Assembly: GCA_022113835.1 (NCBI GenBank)
Contig: JAILWY010000007.1
Coordinates: 7,727,001 to 7,791,000, forward strand
From: Atopsyche davidsoni
Lineage: Eukaryota > Arthropoda > Insecta > Trichoptera > Hydrobiosidae
Reading direction: 5' to 3'
Length of the DNA: 64,000 bases
In this document: positions 1 through 12,119 of the stretch, one piece after another
How the letters are laid out: every line of letters begins with the position of its first letter
How positions within the stretch are numbered: position 1 is the stretch's first letter
The notes under the pieces: model-generated
What the model was told of the DNA's origin: nothing
What the model saw: the letters and a program-made list of their open reading frames with translations, nothing else
The model's database searches: none
Translations under genes and position numbers: made by a program

Positions 1-115
1 CACGCCCCCCGAGGGTTGCAGGCTACCCTGAGCACTTGACCCTGCCAGGTCGCCGAGGATACGGAAACCGAGAGTGGTCGGCGCCGGCCCAACTGAGATA
101 ACACACATGACAGAC
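1..115. promoter_or_regulatory. GC-rich island cut by the window edge
   Basis: A GC-rich block in AT-rich surroundings, truncated on the left. It contains CACTTGA, an NK2-homeodomain-like word, and several CpGs. No reading frame stands out. It resembles the other islands of the window, which I infer to be conserved regulatory elements. From here to about 1730 the sequence is AT-rich spacer in which I see nothing supportable. Confidence 0.25.
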
Positions 116-1734
116 TTGACAAATTAAGGCTGGAGTAAAAAACTGATGCGCCTTTTGTAACGGCACAATTCGGAATACATTTAATATTTAGAAATATTTA
201 AATATAAATTTTAGAAACTAAGGCGCATTTAAATCATATATATTTATAACGTATAAGCTTATTTAATTTAAATTACATTTAAAGTAAACTTGATTAATCA
301 ATAATAAACTGCAACTAACACGTATATTGTCTTGAGTCATGGTTTTGATATTAACTGTTTGATTGCAAAATACTGACAAATATAAACTATCAATAAATAT
401 ATAAATTCAATTTTAACATTATTGTATTTATGATCTTGTACTGGATTAACGAATAACTTTTAGATCATAACAATAATACAACTACACAGAAGTAATATAT
501 TTATAATATAATAGGTAGCATTACTTTCCTTTCAGATTTTAATATAAATTTACTAACTTAACACACAATATTTATAGAGGTTGTCTGTCATAAATAAAAC
601 CATAACTGATAGTAGAAGCATAGAATACAGCAAGTATATTATTGAAATGACTGTACTGTCATAAGACATAGCAAATGCACCACTATTGCTTTGAATCTCA
701 GTGCAGTATAAAATACGATCAAGGGTGTTCAATGTGAGCTGCTTCCTTACAGCTTTTCAAGTCACTTTACAACTAGAGCTTTGATGGAATCATTAAAGCT
801 TTTCATTCATTTTATATACCACAAGGTATACTTCAACATAAAATTAATAAATGCTTTATATTGTAGAATAAATAAAAAATATTGATTGAAAAGATCCTGC
901 CCAAATCGATGATTAAAATTTTTTAAGAAATTGAAGAAATACGTTAATTCGAAAATCAACTGTCAATTTATTTTGAGGCGTACCTAAGCCAGAAACTGGT
1001 TTTCAAATCATTTAATAAAAACACAGAAAAAGAAATTACATTTAACTACCACTGTTCAATTATAAAAAAAAATTGTGCTTTACAGTGGTAACCTTTTTAC
1101 AAAAAAATATTTCACGTTAGTCGCTTGAAATAGCAAACATTTATTTTAAATTACTTTTTAGCTTGTGAAAAGTAACAAAAAAAGTGACTCCCACTTTAAA
1201 TGATACTTTTTGATGATGTAAAATATTTATATCTTGAATATATTATAAAATCATACTCGGGACCAGTTTGTGTGTGCAGTATGGATCTCTGGTACTGCGA
1301 ATAAAACACACGCTCATTTTAACATCTTTATAAGATTGAAGTAACTCCGGTTCTTACTTGTGTATCGAATGCACAGAAAATACAGAGCGAGTCTATACAC
1401 AATAAATATTTCTTACCTCATTTTTTTTTGCATTTCCCGCAAAAGTGGTATCTAGTAAGATTTGTAAACATACGAATACATTTAGTAAGCATATATATAT
1501 ATATCCAAATAAATTAGGAGATGTGACATTTTTAATTTCATGCGCATTCGGATTTCAATAGCTTCGACTAAAGAATCCCTTAAAAGTCGGCAGCGGTTGC
1601 AATTGTATTATATTTAAGCTTAATACTATAAATATATTATTATGTTGATTCGACAGTTGTATATTTAAAAGAAAATATGTCGGTTACAAAATAAGTCGGG
1701 AAAAAAATCAGTATTTATTTACAAGTGTACAAAT

Positions 1735-1960
1735 TCTCGCGGTTCACTCGGTGCCTGAAGGCACAGTACCTCTGGGAGGGAGCCCGCAGAGCCTCCTCTG
1801 GCAGGCTGCCTTCACACCTGTCCGCGGGAGCACCGCGGCGGGTCACGTGGTCCAACTGCCGTTACTCCCTCCTCCCCTCGCCCTCCCCGACCCATCCCGG
1901 TGACGTATGTCCGCCGGGGCCAGGGAGCGCCGGCGCATGGTCACGAGGGGTGCACGAGCG
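1735..1960. promoter_or_regulatory. GC-rich island with E-boxes
   Basis: A GC-rich block holding CACCTG (1815-1820, Snail/ZEB-type E-box), CACGTG (1844-1849, bHLH E-box) and TGACGT (1901-1906, CRE half). Open frames across it are explained by GC content. The enhancer role is inferred. From 1960 to 3230 the sequence is AT-rich; a weakly GC-enriched patch at 2400-2690 has no recognisable content. Confidence 0.3.
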
Positions 1961-3229
1961 TCATATATATTTCCCTACGTCCTGCCAAGAGAACCTAATT
2001 GATGTCATATATGAAAAAGACTATTTATATATATAATATTACATTCTGACCATGAACACTGGCTCAGCTTAAATATATGCTCAGTGAGATGGTCGCCTAC
2101 CTCCTCTGAGGAAAGGTACCCGAAGAAGAAAATACTCGTATATTTTCAATAGATTCAACATACGATATTATCAATGTTTGCTTTGTAATTAGCCGTTTGA
2201 ATAACTTAACAATATATATAAATGTTTTTGATGATAAATGATTATATGTTGTATATTATGAAGTATAACAATTGCGGCTGCAAAAGGTCTAAGACGATAA
2301 TTGAATCCACTATACGAATCGACTGAGCAATTGAAAATTTCCTAAACTCACGTATTTTTTCCTTTTTTTCCACGTGCAGTTGAACACAACTGCATCCATT
2401 TACCAAAGCCTCTATTCATTTTGTTGCGAATCCCAAGTCTCTGCCTCAGTACATGTAATAAGATGATCACGTCTACCTGGAGGTGCTAATGGCCGAAGAG
2501 TTTTTTGGATATCACAGTGAGACCATCTACGTTCTGGAATTCCAAAGTTGAGGGATAACAGAGCTCTGCGCAACTGAAGGCTCGGTGCAATTATGATTAT
2601 TTCAAATACAGGAATTACTTCTGCTATCTTTGTTTGGGCTGAGTTGGCTAGACGGCAACGGGATATTTGATACCTTATGGCTAGCGGAGACATTTGTTCG
2701 TGAAACTGACACTTTAAAATTACATAAAATAAATATAGCACAGTAACTTAATCTTGTTTTAAAACATTAAATTCTGAGAAGAATATGATGCTTTGGACTT
2801 TTATTATTTATTTCAATATTAAAATCCAAGTAATAATATTTTTAAAATCAATGTTATTATGAGCTATAGGACTAAATGGTCTTGATACAGTAGAAATAGT
2901 GTCAATGTTCTTGTTTTATAGATATTTTTTTTTAAAATAGCATTTTAACAATTTATTATTTAATATACGTGAAAATTGTTAATTTTTGATAGTTTGACGA
3001 TTAAAAAAAATATATATATTATACTGTTGTTTATTTCATGTTAATACCACAAAATTACTCACGCTGGCATCATCATCTCACACATGAACCCTGAATCTCA
3101 CACACGAGAAGGTCACAGGTCTTGACCACGCAGTAAATTATATAATCTATAAATACGTACCACATATTTACAGCATACGAACGCCTGTACTTGAGTACAC
3201 TCAATATTTGCATAAAACCTTTAGAAATG

Positions 3230-3500
3230 CAATACATGACTCGTCACATCGGAGTACGTCGATATGATCGCAGTGATGCTGGCAGTTTATGTGCTTTCTT
3301 TCAGAGGCTGTCGTATCTAACGGAATACGAATTCGCCTTTGCAATGGCTTATTCGCAAGCGTCCACATAATGCCATAGGAGTCAATAGGTGTCCCCGGTG
3401 ACAGCGGCCGGGGTCATAGGAATCACCTTGAGCTGCATTTATGAGCATGGACGGAACGTCACACGAAATTTTATGTCTGAACGGTAAATCTGTGAGATGG
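3230..3500. promoter_or_regulatory. island with three TTTATG words
   Basis: Moderately GC-rich sequence with three same-strand TTTATG words at 3286, 3438 and 3470. TTTATG/TTTATTG is the preferred core of Caudal and Abd-B-class homeodomains. No protein-like frame is present. A posterior-patterning enhancer is possible but inferred only from motif content. From 3500 to 4040 the sequence is AT-rich spacer. Confidence 0.3.
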
Positions 3501-4039
3501 CCCATGATTGTACTGTTATATAAATATCTCGTTAAAGCATCTATTTCCTTAAAAGGTTTTTTTTAGAAATGTATTTCCTTTGCTACTAATACATCTGAAA
3601 TTTTCAGCTGAAAAATCATTCAAAAATTAAACGTGATTTATTATAATCTATTGATTTTAACCGACAAGCCATATACAATAATGAATAGACTAATAGAGAA
3701 GTCACAAAAAACAATGAAATTTATGAAGTTAAATTAATTAACAATAGATTTTTTGACTACATGGCAAAGTCTATAAAAACAGTTAACTAAATTCAACCTT
3801 ATTATTAATTACATCTTCATTTTTTGATGTTTTACTCAAATGATGTACAACCGTCGAAAGGAATTGATTAAATGTTAAACACATTTCATATATTTACTCT
3901 AAACAGACCCATATAATAGCAGTGTACATAAACATTGTTTACTTCAAATATAAACAACCTTATAACAATAATAGACGCCTTTAATTTAAATTCGCATAAT
4001 AATATGTTTACCGGGACTTCCAGAAGAAGCGTTAAACAA

Positions 4040-4330
4040 TAGATACGTACATCATGCCGAGGGCCACAAGTTCCACGCCTCGTATGATAATTATTTCAAG
4101 ACGCGACTCGGTGCGCCTCTCCGGCCCGGATCAGCGACTTTCCAAACGATAATATTTCCGCAAAAAGGTTGCTTTCTTCCGTCCGGCGGTACAATGGGCC
4201 GAGCCGTGCGAACACGCTGCAATTATTGCCTGGCAACAATAAACGCACGGGACGGGATGCACTCTGCACTGTTCTCCGCTCACCGCACACTGCACACTGT
4301 ACACGCAATCATGCGGAATTATTAGATTCA
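4040..4330. promoter_or_regulatory. island with RFX-type X-box and SOX word
   Basis: A GC-rich island with the near-palindrome TTGCC-T-GGCAA (4226-4236). It fits the RFX X-box pattern of two half-sites separated by a short spacer. It overlaps AACAAT (4235-4240), a SOX core. Several short frames on both strands are shadows without protein character. Regulatory function is inferred. Confidence 0.35.
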
Positions 4331-4566
4331 ATATTTATCTTGGCGCGGTATCCGCGAGTCTTCAATCTACCCGCTTCTTGTGTACCTCTGCATAATTTTC
4401 TATGAAGACTCACTTGCTGTTCGAACGTAGAGGTAAAGTTTATTTATTTACATCTACTACGCATATTTTTGACACGTGCAACTTTAAACACTAATTCAAC
4501 TATCGATACTATTAAGCGTCAACGGTCATATCGCTTATCCAAAATTCATTGCTGAGTATAATAATG

Positions 4567-4593
4567 AAACATTTATGTATAACATAAATGTTT
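4567..4593. repeat. perfect 12-bp inverted repeat, 3-nt loop
   Basis: AAACATTTATGT and its exact reverse complement are separated by ATA, followed by a T run. It would form a tight hairpin. It may be the core of a decayed MITE or chance in AT-rich DNA. Around it, 4440-5340 is AT-rich spacer with no gene. Confidence 0.6.
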
Positions 4594-5344
4594 TTTTTTT
4601 GTAATAAGCAATATTTTTTTTAAAAACAAAGCACTATGTCTTACTCAATTAAATTGACAACTTTTGAGTTAATCTAAATCATTCCTAGATAAAATCGAAA
4701 TATTATGATTTTATTGGCCGCTGACTTAAAAAAATTATAATTGTATTTGTGTTTTGAAATTTATTCATATATTTTTTAAAAACATTAACGTTTTACGTGT
4801 TTTGGGATCATAATACGTGAAGTTTGTTTACTGAAGGGCATGCGAATACTGTTTTAATTATGATATTTTAAAATATTGTATATATATATATTAATGCTAC
4901 GGATTACTTGTGAATCTAACTACTATAAAGGCAAATCTAATATTTTTCAATTATACTATAACTAATGGAAAATAAGTAATTTATCGCCTTTGCTACCATC
5001 AAACTGTTTTTAAAATCAATTTGATAATGTAGTTCAATGAATAATGTCATTCAAATAAATACAAACCCTGAATAAAATCGATATATTTTATTGGGTCAAT
5101 AGCTGTTTAAGTTTATTTAAAGATGGTTTGATTATTTAAGTACGAAAAGCTTAATTTAATTATATATTATAATGCAATAAGACAATTTATTAATACCATG
5201 ATATTAAATTGTTTTTTTTTAATATATTTATATCGCATAAAATACTAGACAAAATATGGAAGCGGTGGGTTAGTTTGGCACTGGGTTGTGATTTATTAGA
5301 GAACCGCCCGATGCATCGACGACCACAAATCCAGATCAAATTCA

Positions 5345-5520
5345 GATTAGCTATGCAATCTTAGAAACACCAGGCAACGGTACCCGCCGGGTTCTCGAGG
5401 GTCCGCACCAGCCACCCGTCCCATGCGCGGATTGGTCAAGGGTACTCCGGCGGGGCCGCGGCCGGCTCGGGTCACCGGCCCCCTGGAAGAGGCTGTTTTA
5501 TGACCCCCGCAACACATTTT
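5345..5520. promoter_or_regulatory. GC-rich island
   Basis: A very GC-rich block with many CpGs. It is bordered on the left by GATTAGC (homeodomain-like) plus ATGCAAT (POU-like) and on the right by TTTTATGACC (Caudal/Abd-B-like). No credible coding frame. The putative enhancer role is inferred. From 5520 to 6270 the sequence is AT-rich spacer. Confidence 0.3.
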
Positions 5521-6269
5521 GTAAGAACGACTACATACCATACATGTTGCATTGCGTTAACTAATACAATATATTTATCTTGCAAAAAGATTTTTCTAAT
5601 ACACCTGCACATATACTATAGTTTGATGGTACTATTATGTAAAACACTTGCTAGACCAGGATAACGACAATAAGAAGCTAATTTCAGTACAATGCAAAAC
5701 AAATGGGTTTTTATACACATATTTTTCCCTGCACAATATCAATAACCTAACCTGCCACATAAGCCACACCTTGTAAGCCTCACAACCTGCGCGCAGGATC
5801 AACGGATAACCGCATACCGTATAGTACGCATAGCTCTAACTATTGTAAATTTAACACAAAAGAAAATAATGAATCTCGAAATTTAAAAATAATTTATTTT
5901 TTATCATGAAAAACCGCTCGCTAAAGCAGATCTATGTAAACCATAGTTTAATTACAGCATTATGAAATATAATTTATTCAACCCAGTATAACAGGACTAA
6001 GCAAAATAACTATCTAAACCAGTCTTCGTTAAACATGGGTCACCATATTCCGTCTTTATAAATTTACTACTAACATTTAATCCAGTATTTATTTTCCTCT
6101 TTTCATATTTTGAACACATCCAAATTTATGGCCAAACAACTTATAAACCGATTGAAAAGCCTAAGACTTAATAGATATTCTTTCGTAAGGGCACTACAAA
6201 CGACAAAATATACGAGTAATTAAATTCTTGATTATACTTTATACATATATTAATTTTGACGTTGAAACA

Positions 6270-6605
6270 ACGGGCGTGAAGATCGCTGTAAAGTTTTCGG
6301 CGGCATTGTACTTCTGGTGACGTCGTGTCGGGGTATTTCTACCGATATCCCTGATCTTCGGTCTTATAAATAGTCGCGTTCACAGTGAAGGACACGATCT
6401 TGAAATGTCCGCTTGCCTCCTGCGCTGCAGCGGGACTGGGGTGAGGATCTATTCCTGGCTGCGTATTTCTGACTGCCCCTTCGCTCTGGTCCGACCATTG
6501 CCTAGGGTATTTATCTTCAGCGAGACAGAGCGACGTAACCTTGAAATAGCTCCAGCTCCCCACCTATTTATGCGCTCCTACAACTTGCTGGTGACGTCTG
6601 GAAAT
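6270..6605. promoter_or_regulatory. island bracketed by two CTGGTGACGTC copies
   Basis: The 11-mer CTGGTGACGTC (with a CRE half TGACGTC) occurs at 6314-6324 and again at 6588-6598, near both ends of the island. Between them are TTATAAATAG (TATA/MEF2-like) and CTATTTATGC (MEF2-like). Frames on both strands are open for 60-75 codons, but neither looks like a protein. Regulatory role inferred. Confidence 0.35.
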
Positions 6606-7204
6606 TAGTTTTAATTAGCATGCGTCTTTTTAAATTTTAATAAGATGATTACAGCTAAAAATACAGTGATTTGTGATCTAAATTAATATTCTTCAACCCT
6701 TAAATTTCTTATATAAAAATAAAATATGAACATGTCAAAATTTGTAGCAAAATTTAAAAATCATTTTTTTAAATGTTCAACGAATTTATTAGTTTTAGTA
6801 TCATATGAAAGCATTTTGTAACTCATTTCTCCATAGTTTCTTGCACGTATTTATATCTACGTGTGTAGAAAACTGAAAGAGAAAAGGCGAAATTAATTTT
6901 GGTTTCCTGAAAATAACTCCAATATCCATGTTGTTACGACGAAACCTGATGATTTATAATAGCTCACGATTAACTAAAAAAAACTTTGTGAAATCATAGG
7001 TAATTTTAAAACGATGTAAAAAAAAACAAGACTTCCTTTTTTTTTTTTTTTAATAAGATTATTAATATTATTTAGGTGAGATAATTTTCTCTGTTACGGT
7101 TATACATTTCAGTAATTTGTTTTTATTTTTATTTGAACACAGTGTATATGCATTTACACGTTTGTTTAAAAAAGCAAGTAGATTTCAGTACGATATATTT
7201 TGAA

Positions 7205-7430
7205 TGTTGCTCGGTTTCTGCCTGTTGGTTTTGGGCCAGGACGCTAGCTCGTCGAATGCACCCCTGGCTGGTCCGCCTGCAGCCCCAAGATAAACAAACA
7301 CGCCCTGCCCTCTTCTAAGACCGTCTTGTTTTGGTGCAGCTAAATATAGACCCGAATGTTGGTCGGCGGACATGCGGAGCCGCCGGGCCCCACGCCGCGG
7401 GCAGCGGAGTCACCAGTCTTTCAAAACTCC
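7205..7430. promoter_or_regulatory. island with GATA/forkhead and MEF2 words
   Basis: AGATAAACAAACA (7288-7300) overlaps a GATA core and a forkhead core. CTAAATATAG (7340-7349) matches the MEF2 consensus. The right flank is strongly GC-rich. I see no gene. Between 6605 and 7200 the sequence is AT-rich with poly-T and poly-A runs. Confidence 0.3.
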
Positions 7431-8029
7431 TGCACATATTCAAATACATGACAAGCAATTCTTCATAGCTGATTGTCTGCCTTCTGAAAAAGGATATTAA
7501 AAAGTCATTGTCCTTAACATTTCTTACTTTAAGATATATTCTTAAATTTTGAAAATCAACTTCTTAACGGTGCATCTCTTGGTACAATATAGTGCCTTTA
7601 TAAATCCAGCAAAGCTCTTTATGAACAAAATTAGTTCACGATAAAACTGTGATAAACCTCAATGGACTTTTCACGAAAAGGAGTCAGTTTATAAAATAAA
7701 CCCTTATATAATGACCCATGTAACTATAAGCTATTATATAATGATTATATGATCAAAAAATAGCTCAGCTTCGAAAGTTTGAAAGAGGAGGTTCTCCTCC
7801 GTAAAATTCAATAAAGACAAAATTATTTAAAATAGATGATATACACTTGTAGAGATGAGAGAATCTTTTTCAAATTCATGCAAGTAGCCCCAAATTATTA
7901 TTTTTTGGTCCATTCGGCACAATAATATGCTTTCAAAAACATCTATATGATATTCTTAAAACCAAAAAATATAATCACGAAAAAGAAAACAATTCTTCAA
8001 ACACCAAATGTTTAAATTTTTCTATTCTT

Positions 8030-8225
8030 CAAGGTCACAGCATCCTTGAATGCATTAGGTTCGCTGACCTGCCACCCCCAGAAAAGCTTCCGTTAGACCG
8101 GATGCACCCTGAGACTACAAACCAAAAAAATATGCCCAGGGGGTGCGGCGAGATGGGACTTTTGGCGGCGAGCGACCGGAAGCCGCTAATTCTCATGCTG
8201 AAACTCACGCATGCGAGCACGCACC
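8030..8225. promoter_or_regulatory. GC-rich island
   Basis: A GC-rich block with TTTGGCGGCG (8161-8170, E2F-like) and CTAATTCTC (homeodomain-like). No protein-like frame. From 7430 to 8030 the sequence is AT-rich spacer. Confidence 0.25.
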
Positions 8226-8509
8226 GATGAAAACCATCAATTTACATCTACGGCTTTCAAAATAAATAATAACCTTATGTTTTAAAAAAACCATTTTTTT
8301 ATTTCACGGAAAACATAAGTTATATGTTTACTATATCTGCACGAGTAAAACATGAATCTAAAATAGTCATTTTAAGTTGATAATGTCGTTTATTTCTTTT
8401 ACTAAACATAGATTATGAAAATTACGCCGGTTTTTTGAATTGTTTTAAAATAATCATCCATAAACAGAATACAGAAGACTTTTTTCGTGCAACACCTTAT
8501 TGAAGTCTC

Positions 8510-8800
8510 TCTTGGTGGTTTCAGAAGTTGAACCACGCGAAATATCTCTTAAGAATCCACCGTCAAGGTGCGCGTCTCGGCTAAGCGACGCCACTAGAAA
8601 ACTTGGGCGTCGCGACGCCTAAAGCGCCCATCATCGGCGGGTAGGAAAAGCATCAAGCCCTACCACCCCACTGTGGCCTTCGATCCTCACGTCTCTGTCT
8701 AGTACTCTAAAGATTACCAAGAACAAACGAGAGAGGAATCGTGAAATTTTCCACGATGGTCTGTCTTTTAAGTCTGCGGAGGACCGCGTGGAAAGTATCG
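8510..8800. promoter_or_regulatory. GC-rich patch of unknown nature
   Basis: Elevated GC content with several direct and inverted GGCGTCGC-type words near 8600. A minus-strand frame of about 67 codons covers it, but it shows no recognisable domain. It could be a regulatory island or a decayed transposon fragment; I cannot tell. From 8800 to 9420 the sequence is AT-rich spacer. Confidence 0.2.
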
Positions 8801-9429
8801 CTTTCTCTTTCAAAAAGGATAGCATTGGTCTCAAAAGAAATCATTTATTTTTATGATGAATGATTTATAAGTATATTGTCCCGCTTTCCCTTTTTAAAGA
8901 GGAAAATTGTAAGTAACATTTATGAAGTCATACTTTTTTTTCTAATAAATCTTTAAAAAAACTCGAAACGTATTAGTTTTTGTCACTAATTTGTTGTTTC
9001 GCTTAGGAAGAAAATTAAAATAATCAGTTAACAACATTAATTTATATCAACTAGTCTTACTTCAGCTTATTTTATTTGTGCAAGATTATCAAGATTAATA
9101 AGGTCAAACAATAAAATTATAAAAGTAATAAAATTTGGATCAGGTATATTCTGATTTTTGAGAACACTTATCTTATTTTTGCTTTAGTGTGCATTACAGT
9201 ATACATTTGCATATCAATAAACATTTAGATGCCAGTGAGCAATTAGGATGCCAGTCCCTTCATTATACGCTCCAGCATGTCTATCAACTAAAGTAAAACA
9301 TATAAATTTTCAAAATAAATAATATTTATTAAAAATTTATTTTTGTATTTAGAGTTCATTGTTACAAAAATTAATTCAATTGTTTTAAAGTAGTAAAAAA
9401 GAAGGAGAAAGAAAGCAAGCACTAACCCC

Positions 9430-9600
9430 TTCATTCACAAGTATTCACGTCGGCGGTAAATCCTCAGGCCTTACATCCGTTATTCGTTATTATTCGTTAT
9501 AACTTAGCCGCTAAGAATTCCTCCGCCGTTACTTTTTCTGTATTTAAACAACCTTTTCATCGCCGCGCTCCTCCAGATCCGCACTGCACAGATTTCATCT
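9430..9600. promoter_or_regulatory. mixed GC island with TTATTCG repeats
   Basis: It contains a run of three GTTATTCG/TTATTCG words at about 9480-9500, with GC-rich flanks. No gene. From 9600 to 10040 the sequence is AT-rich spacer. Confidence 0.2.
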
Positions 9601-10039
9601 GAAATATAATAATGTAATGTGGCAATAGAATTATTTCTGAAGGTTATTTTTCAGACAAAAAAAAAATTGTTCCACAGATATTCTTTATTTTAAATAAATT
9701 AGTAATAATAGAATTTTTAAGAGAGCTGATTTTTTAATTTATAAAAATAATACGTAACACTCAATATTTTATTCGCAATATTAATTTCAGAAAAATTACC
9801 AAAATTCATCTGTTGTAGGCCCAAAATGGCTTGTATAAATAATTGGTTTAAAATCACGAACAAACAATCGATTTATATTTCAGACATATCACAGTCTAAT
9901 TTTAAAAATGTGTGTATTACCTGCGTTCTATCTTGAAATATTTTTTTCGATGAGAAAAATATAAATTTAAAAAATACGGCCCTGTCTGGGGTGGGTTCTC
10001 TAACGACCACGTAACTAAGAGCTGAGAAAGAAAAGTGTT

Positions 10040-10240
10040 TTCCCTTTTAATTAACCTCACTTAGACGCCCGGCCGAGGCGTCGGTCGGCGGCGGCGTCGC
10101 CCCTAATAGATTTTTATTCCGCGACGCTCCCCTTGGCCGGTGTCGATTTTTTTTTAAGATTGGAGCCTTAATTTTACCGCACAAAGTTGTTCATTGAGTT
10201 TTTAGACTGATTCCGTTTGAGAGCTCTTCGCGTTGGATGA
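10040..10240. promoter_or_regulatory. GC-rich island
   Basis: A CpG-dense core (10065-10140) made of CGGCGGCGGCGTCG-like sequence, flanked by TTAATTAACC (homeodomain-like palindrome). No coding character. A smaller GC patch at 10660-10760 has nothing I can name; the rest up to 10940 is AT-rich. Confidence 0.25.
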
Positions 10241-10939
10241 TTTACTTGATTGGAGTTATATGGTGTTTTGTAATTTTAACAATTTTGAATTATGTGAAAA
10301 TATATATTATATTTATATTCTATATTAAAATACATTGATTTATTTCAAAATTACTCTCAGGTGTTAATATAATGGCATTTCATGTTGATATAATGAATAA
10401 AAAAGTAATTTGTAAATTAATAGGGAGAAACTGCAGATTGGTTGAGATCATCAACTTGTGGTAAATTTACTAATCTAACGTAACAGTCAAATCGAGATCT
10501 GGAAACTTTGAGTTATCCCTTCAAACAGTTTTTCTTGAAATTTAAATTTTTAACGTACATCAAACCGAAATTTAATGGTTAATAATTAAATCTAATTAGT
10601 AATATACTTTATTAAATTCTTAATAAAAAATGTTCATTTTTAAATGAAACGGAATTTCGCGGATGTTATACTGTGAAGCGGTAGGTGTTATCCGACGTGT
10701 CAGTTCCGGTACCGGGACCATCTTCAGGGAACCACTACGTAGCATAACATCGGCTGCCAAAAACCCATCAAAATAATTTTTAAAAAGCTGCAAAATAATT
10801 TTATTTACACATCTTCCTTAAATTACATTTAAACTAGACATTAATCATATAGCATACACAGTACACAAGCGGTTCAAACATTATTACGAACAGTTTCTAA
10901 ATGTAATGAAAAAATAAATAAGGTTATTCAGAATTATAG

Positions 10940-11120
10940 TGCTTAAAGCATGTAGGTCACCGGAACAGCCTTTTTCAGTCCGGGCGGCAGTTTTAATTTC
11001 GCCGGGCCGCGAGTCTCCACTGGCCGCCATAAATCCCGCTCCACTTCCGGTGGCTGTATTTCTTCAGGACGTGCACCAACCCCCCGGGACCGCCGGGAAA
11101 TCTATGGGCTTATGAGCTAC
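10940..11120. promoter_or_regulatory. island with ETS and CCATAAA words
   Basis: It contains CACTTCCGG (ETS family on the minus strand) and GCCATAAATC (Abd-B/Caudal-like), embedded in CpG-rich DNA. No protein-like frame. From 11120 to 11570 the sequence is AT-rich spacer. Confidence 0.3.
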
Positions 11121-11569
11121 GCCGTATTTTATTTCACATTTTAAAAAGTGACCGACTCTGGGATATTGCGTAAGACGAAAAAAAGTACAAGGATGAATTT
11201 AATATGAATAATATAAATTGTGTATTTTTTTTGATTTTTCAGTAGAAGAAGTAGAAAATTAAAGTAGTGACATCAAGATATCTAAATATATATTATGTAA
11301 TATGTTAGATGTTTCATAATTGACGTAATGAACAGTTAGTTACAGAGAACAATGTTTTATGACGTGGTCTACGAAAAATTAGATAAAACTCATTGATATT
11401 GTATACTCTTATCAAAATTCAGATACTTAAGTGAACGGCTAGTGACTAAAAGTGTTTTTAAAGTTTAAGCATTTAAGTACTAATTGTCTCAGACACAATA
11501 CTGCAATAAGCACTTAATAAAAATATGTCACGATAAATCTCCGAGAATCTTTATTTACATCATTCATTA

Positions 11570-11830
11570 GGGCGAAAGAGAATTCCCACCCCGGTGCATT
11601 TCTTCTGAATGAACCCCCCGCGCCCGGGGGAGGCTCGCGGGGGTAGAATAATTAATGTATAAAAACTTTGAGAGTTAATAAAGACGGCCGGCATCTTTTG
11701 GCGGGAAGCGGGCGCGCTTCTTTTTTGGCGGGAGAATGGCCATTTATTTTGGCGCGCATTTCGTATTGCGATCTTTATTTCCCGGGTTAATTGGCGACTC
11801 ATTTGTTGAATGTTCCGCGCTTTCGGCGCC
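11570..11830. promoter_or_regulatory. island with three E2F-like sites
   Basis: Three E2F-type words occur in 62 bp, all in the same orientation: TTTTGGCGGGAAG (11696-11708), TTTTTTGGCGGGAG (11721-11734) and TTTTGGCGCGC (11747-11757). ATGGCCAT between the second and third is a Pho/YY1-like palindrome. The island sits roughly 0.4-0.9 kb upstream of the promoter-like block, so it could feed E2F/RB input to the BCL11 gene. That role is inferred. Confidence 0.4.
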
Positions 11831-12119
11831 GCTTGCGAATTGAGGTTTCCTTTTTTTCTGTTTTCCGTTGTTGAAGGGGATGATTTTTATCTTGTTTATA
11901 ATGCTAATTCTTGTTTAATTTAGAAACTTGTGTTGAAGGCGCATTCTTGCAAAGTTTTAAATAAAATATTTTTATATATATTTTAGAAAATTATAAAAGC
12001 TTTTTGTAATATCCTTAAATTTGAAGTATAATGTTTATTTACGTCGCGAAAAAAAATGTGAGTAGATTTTTATTTGAATCTGTTTTCAATTAGGCTTTTT
12101 TTAATTTTATTTTTGAAAG

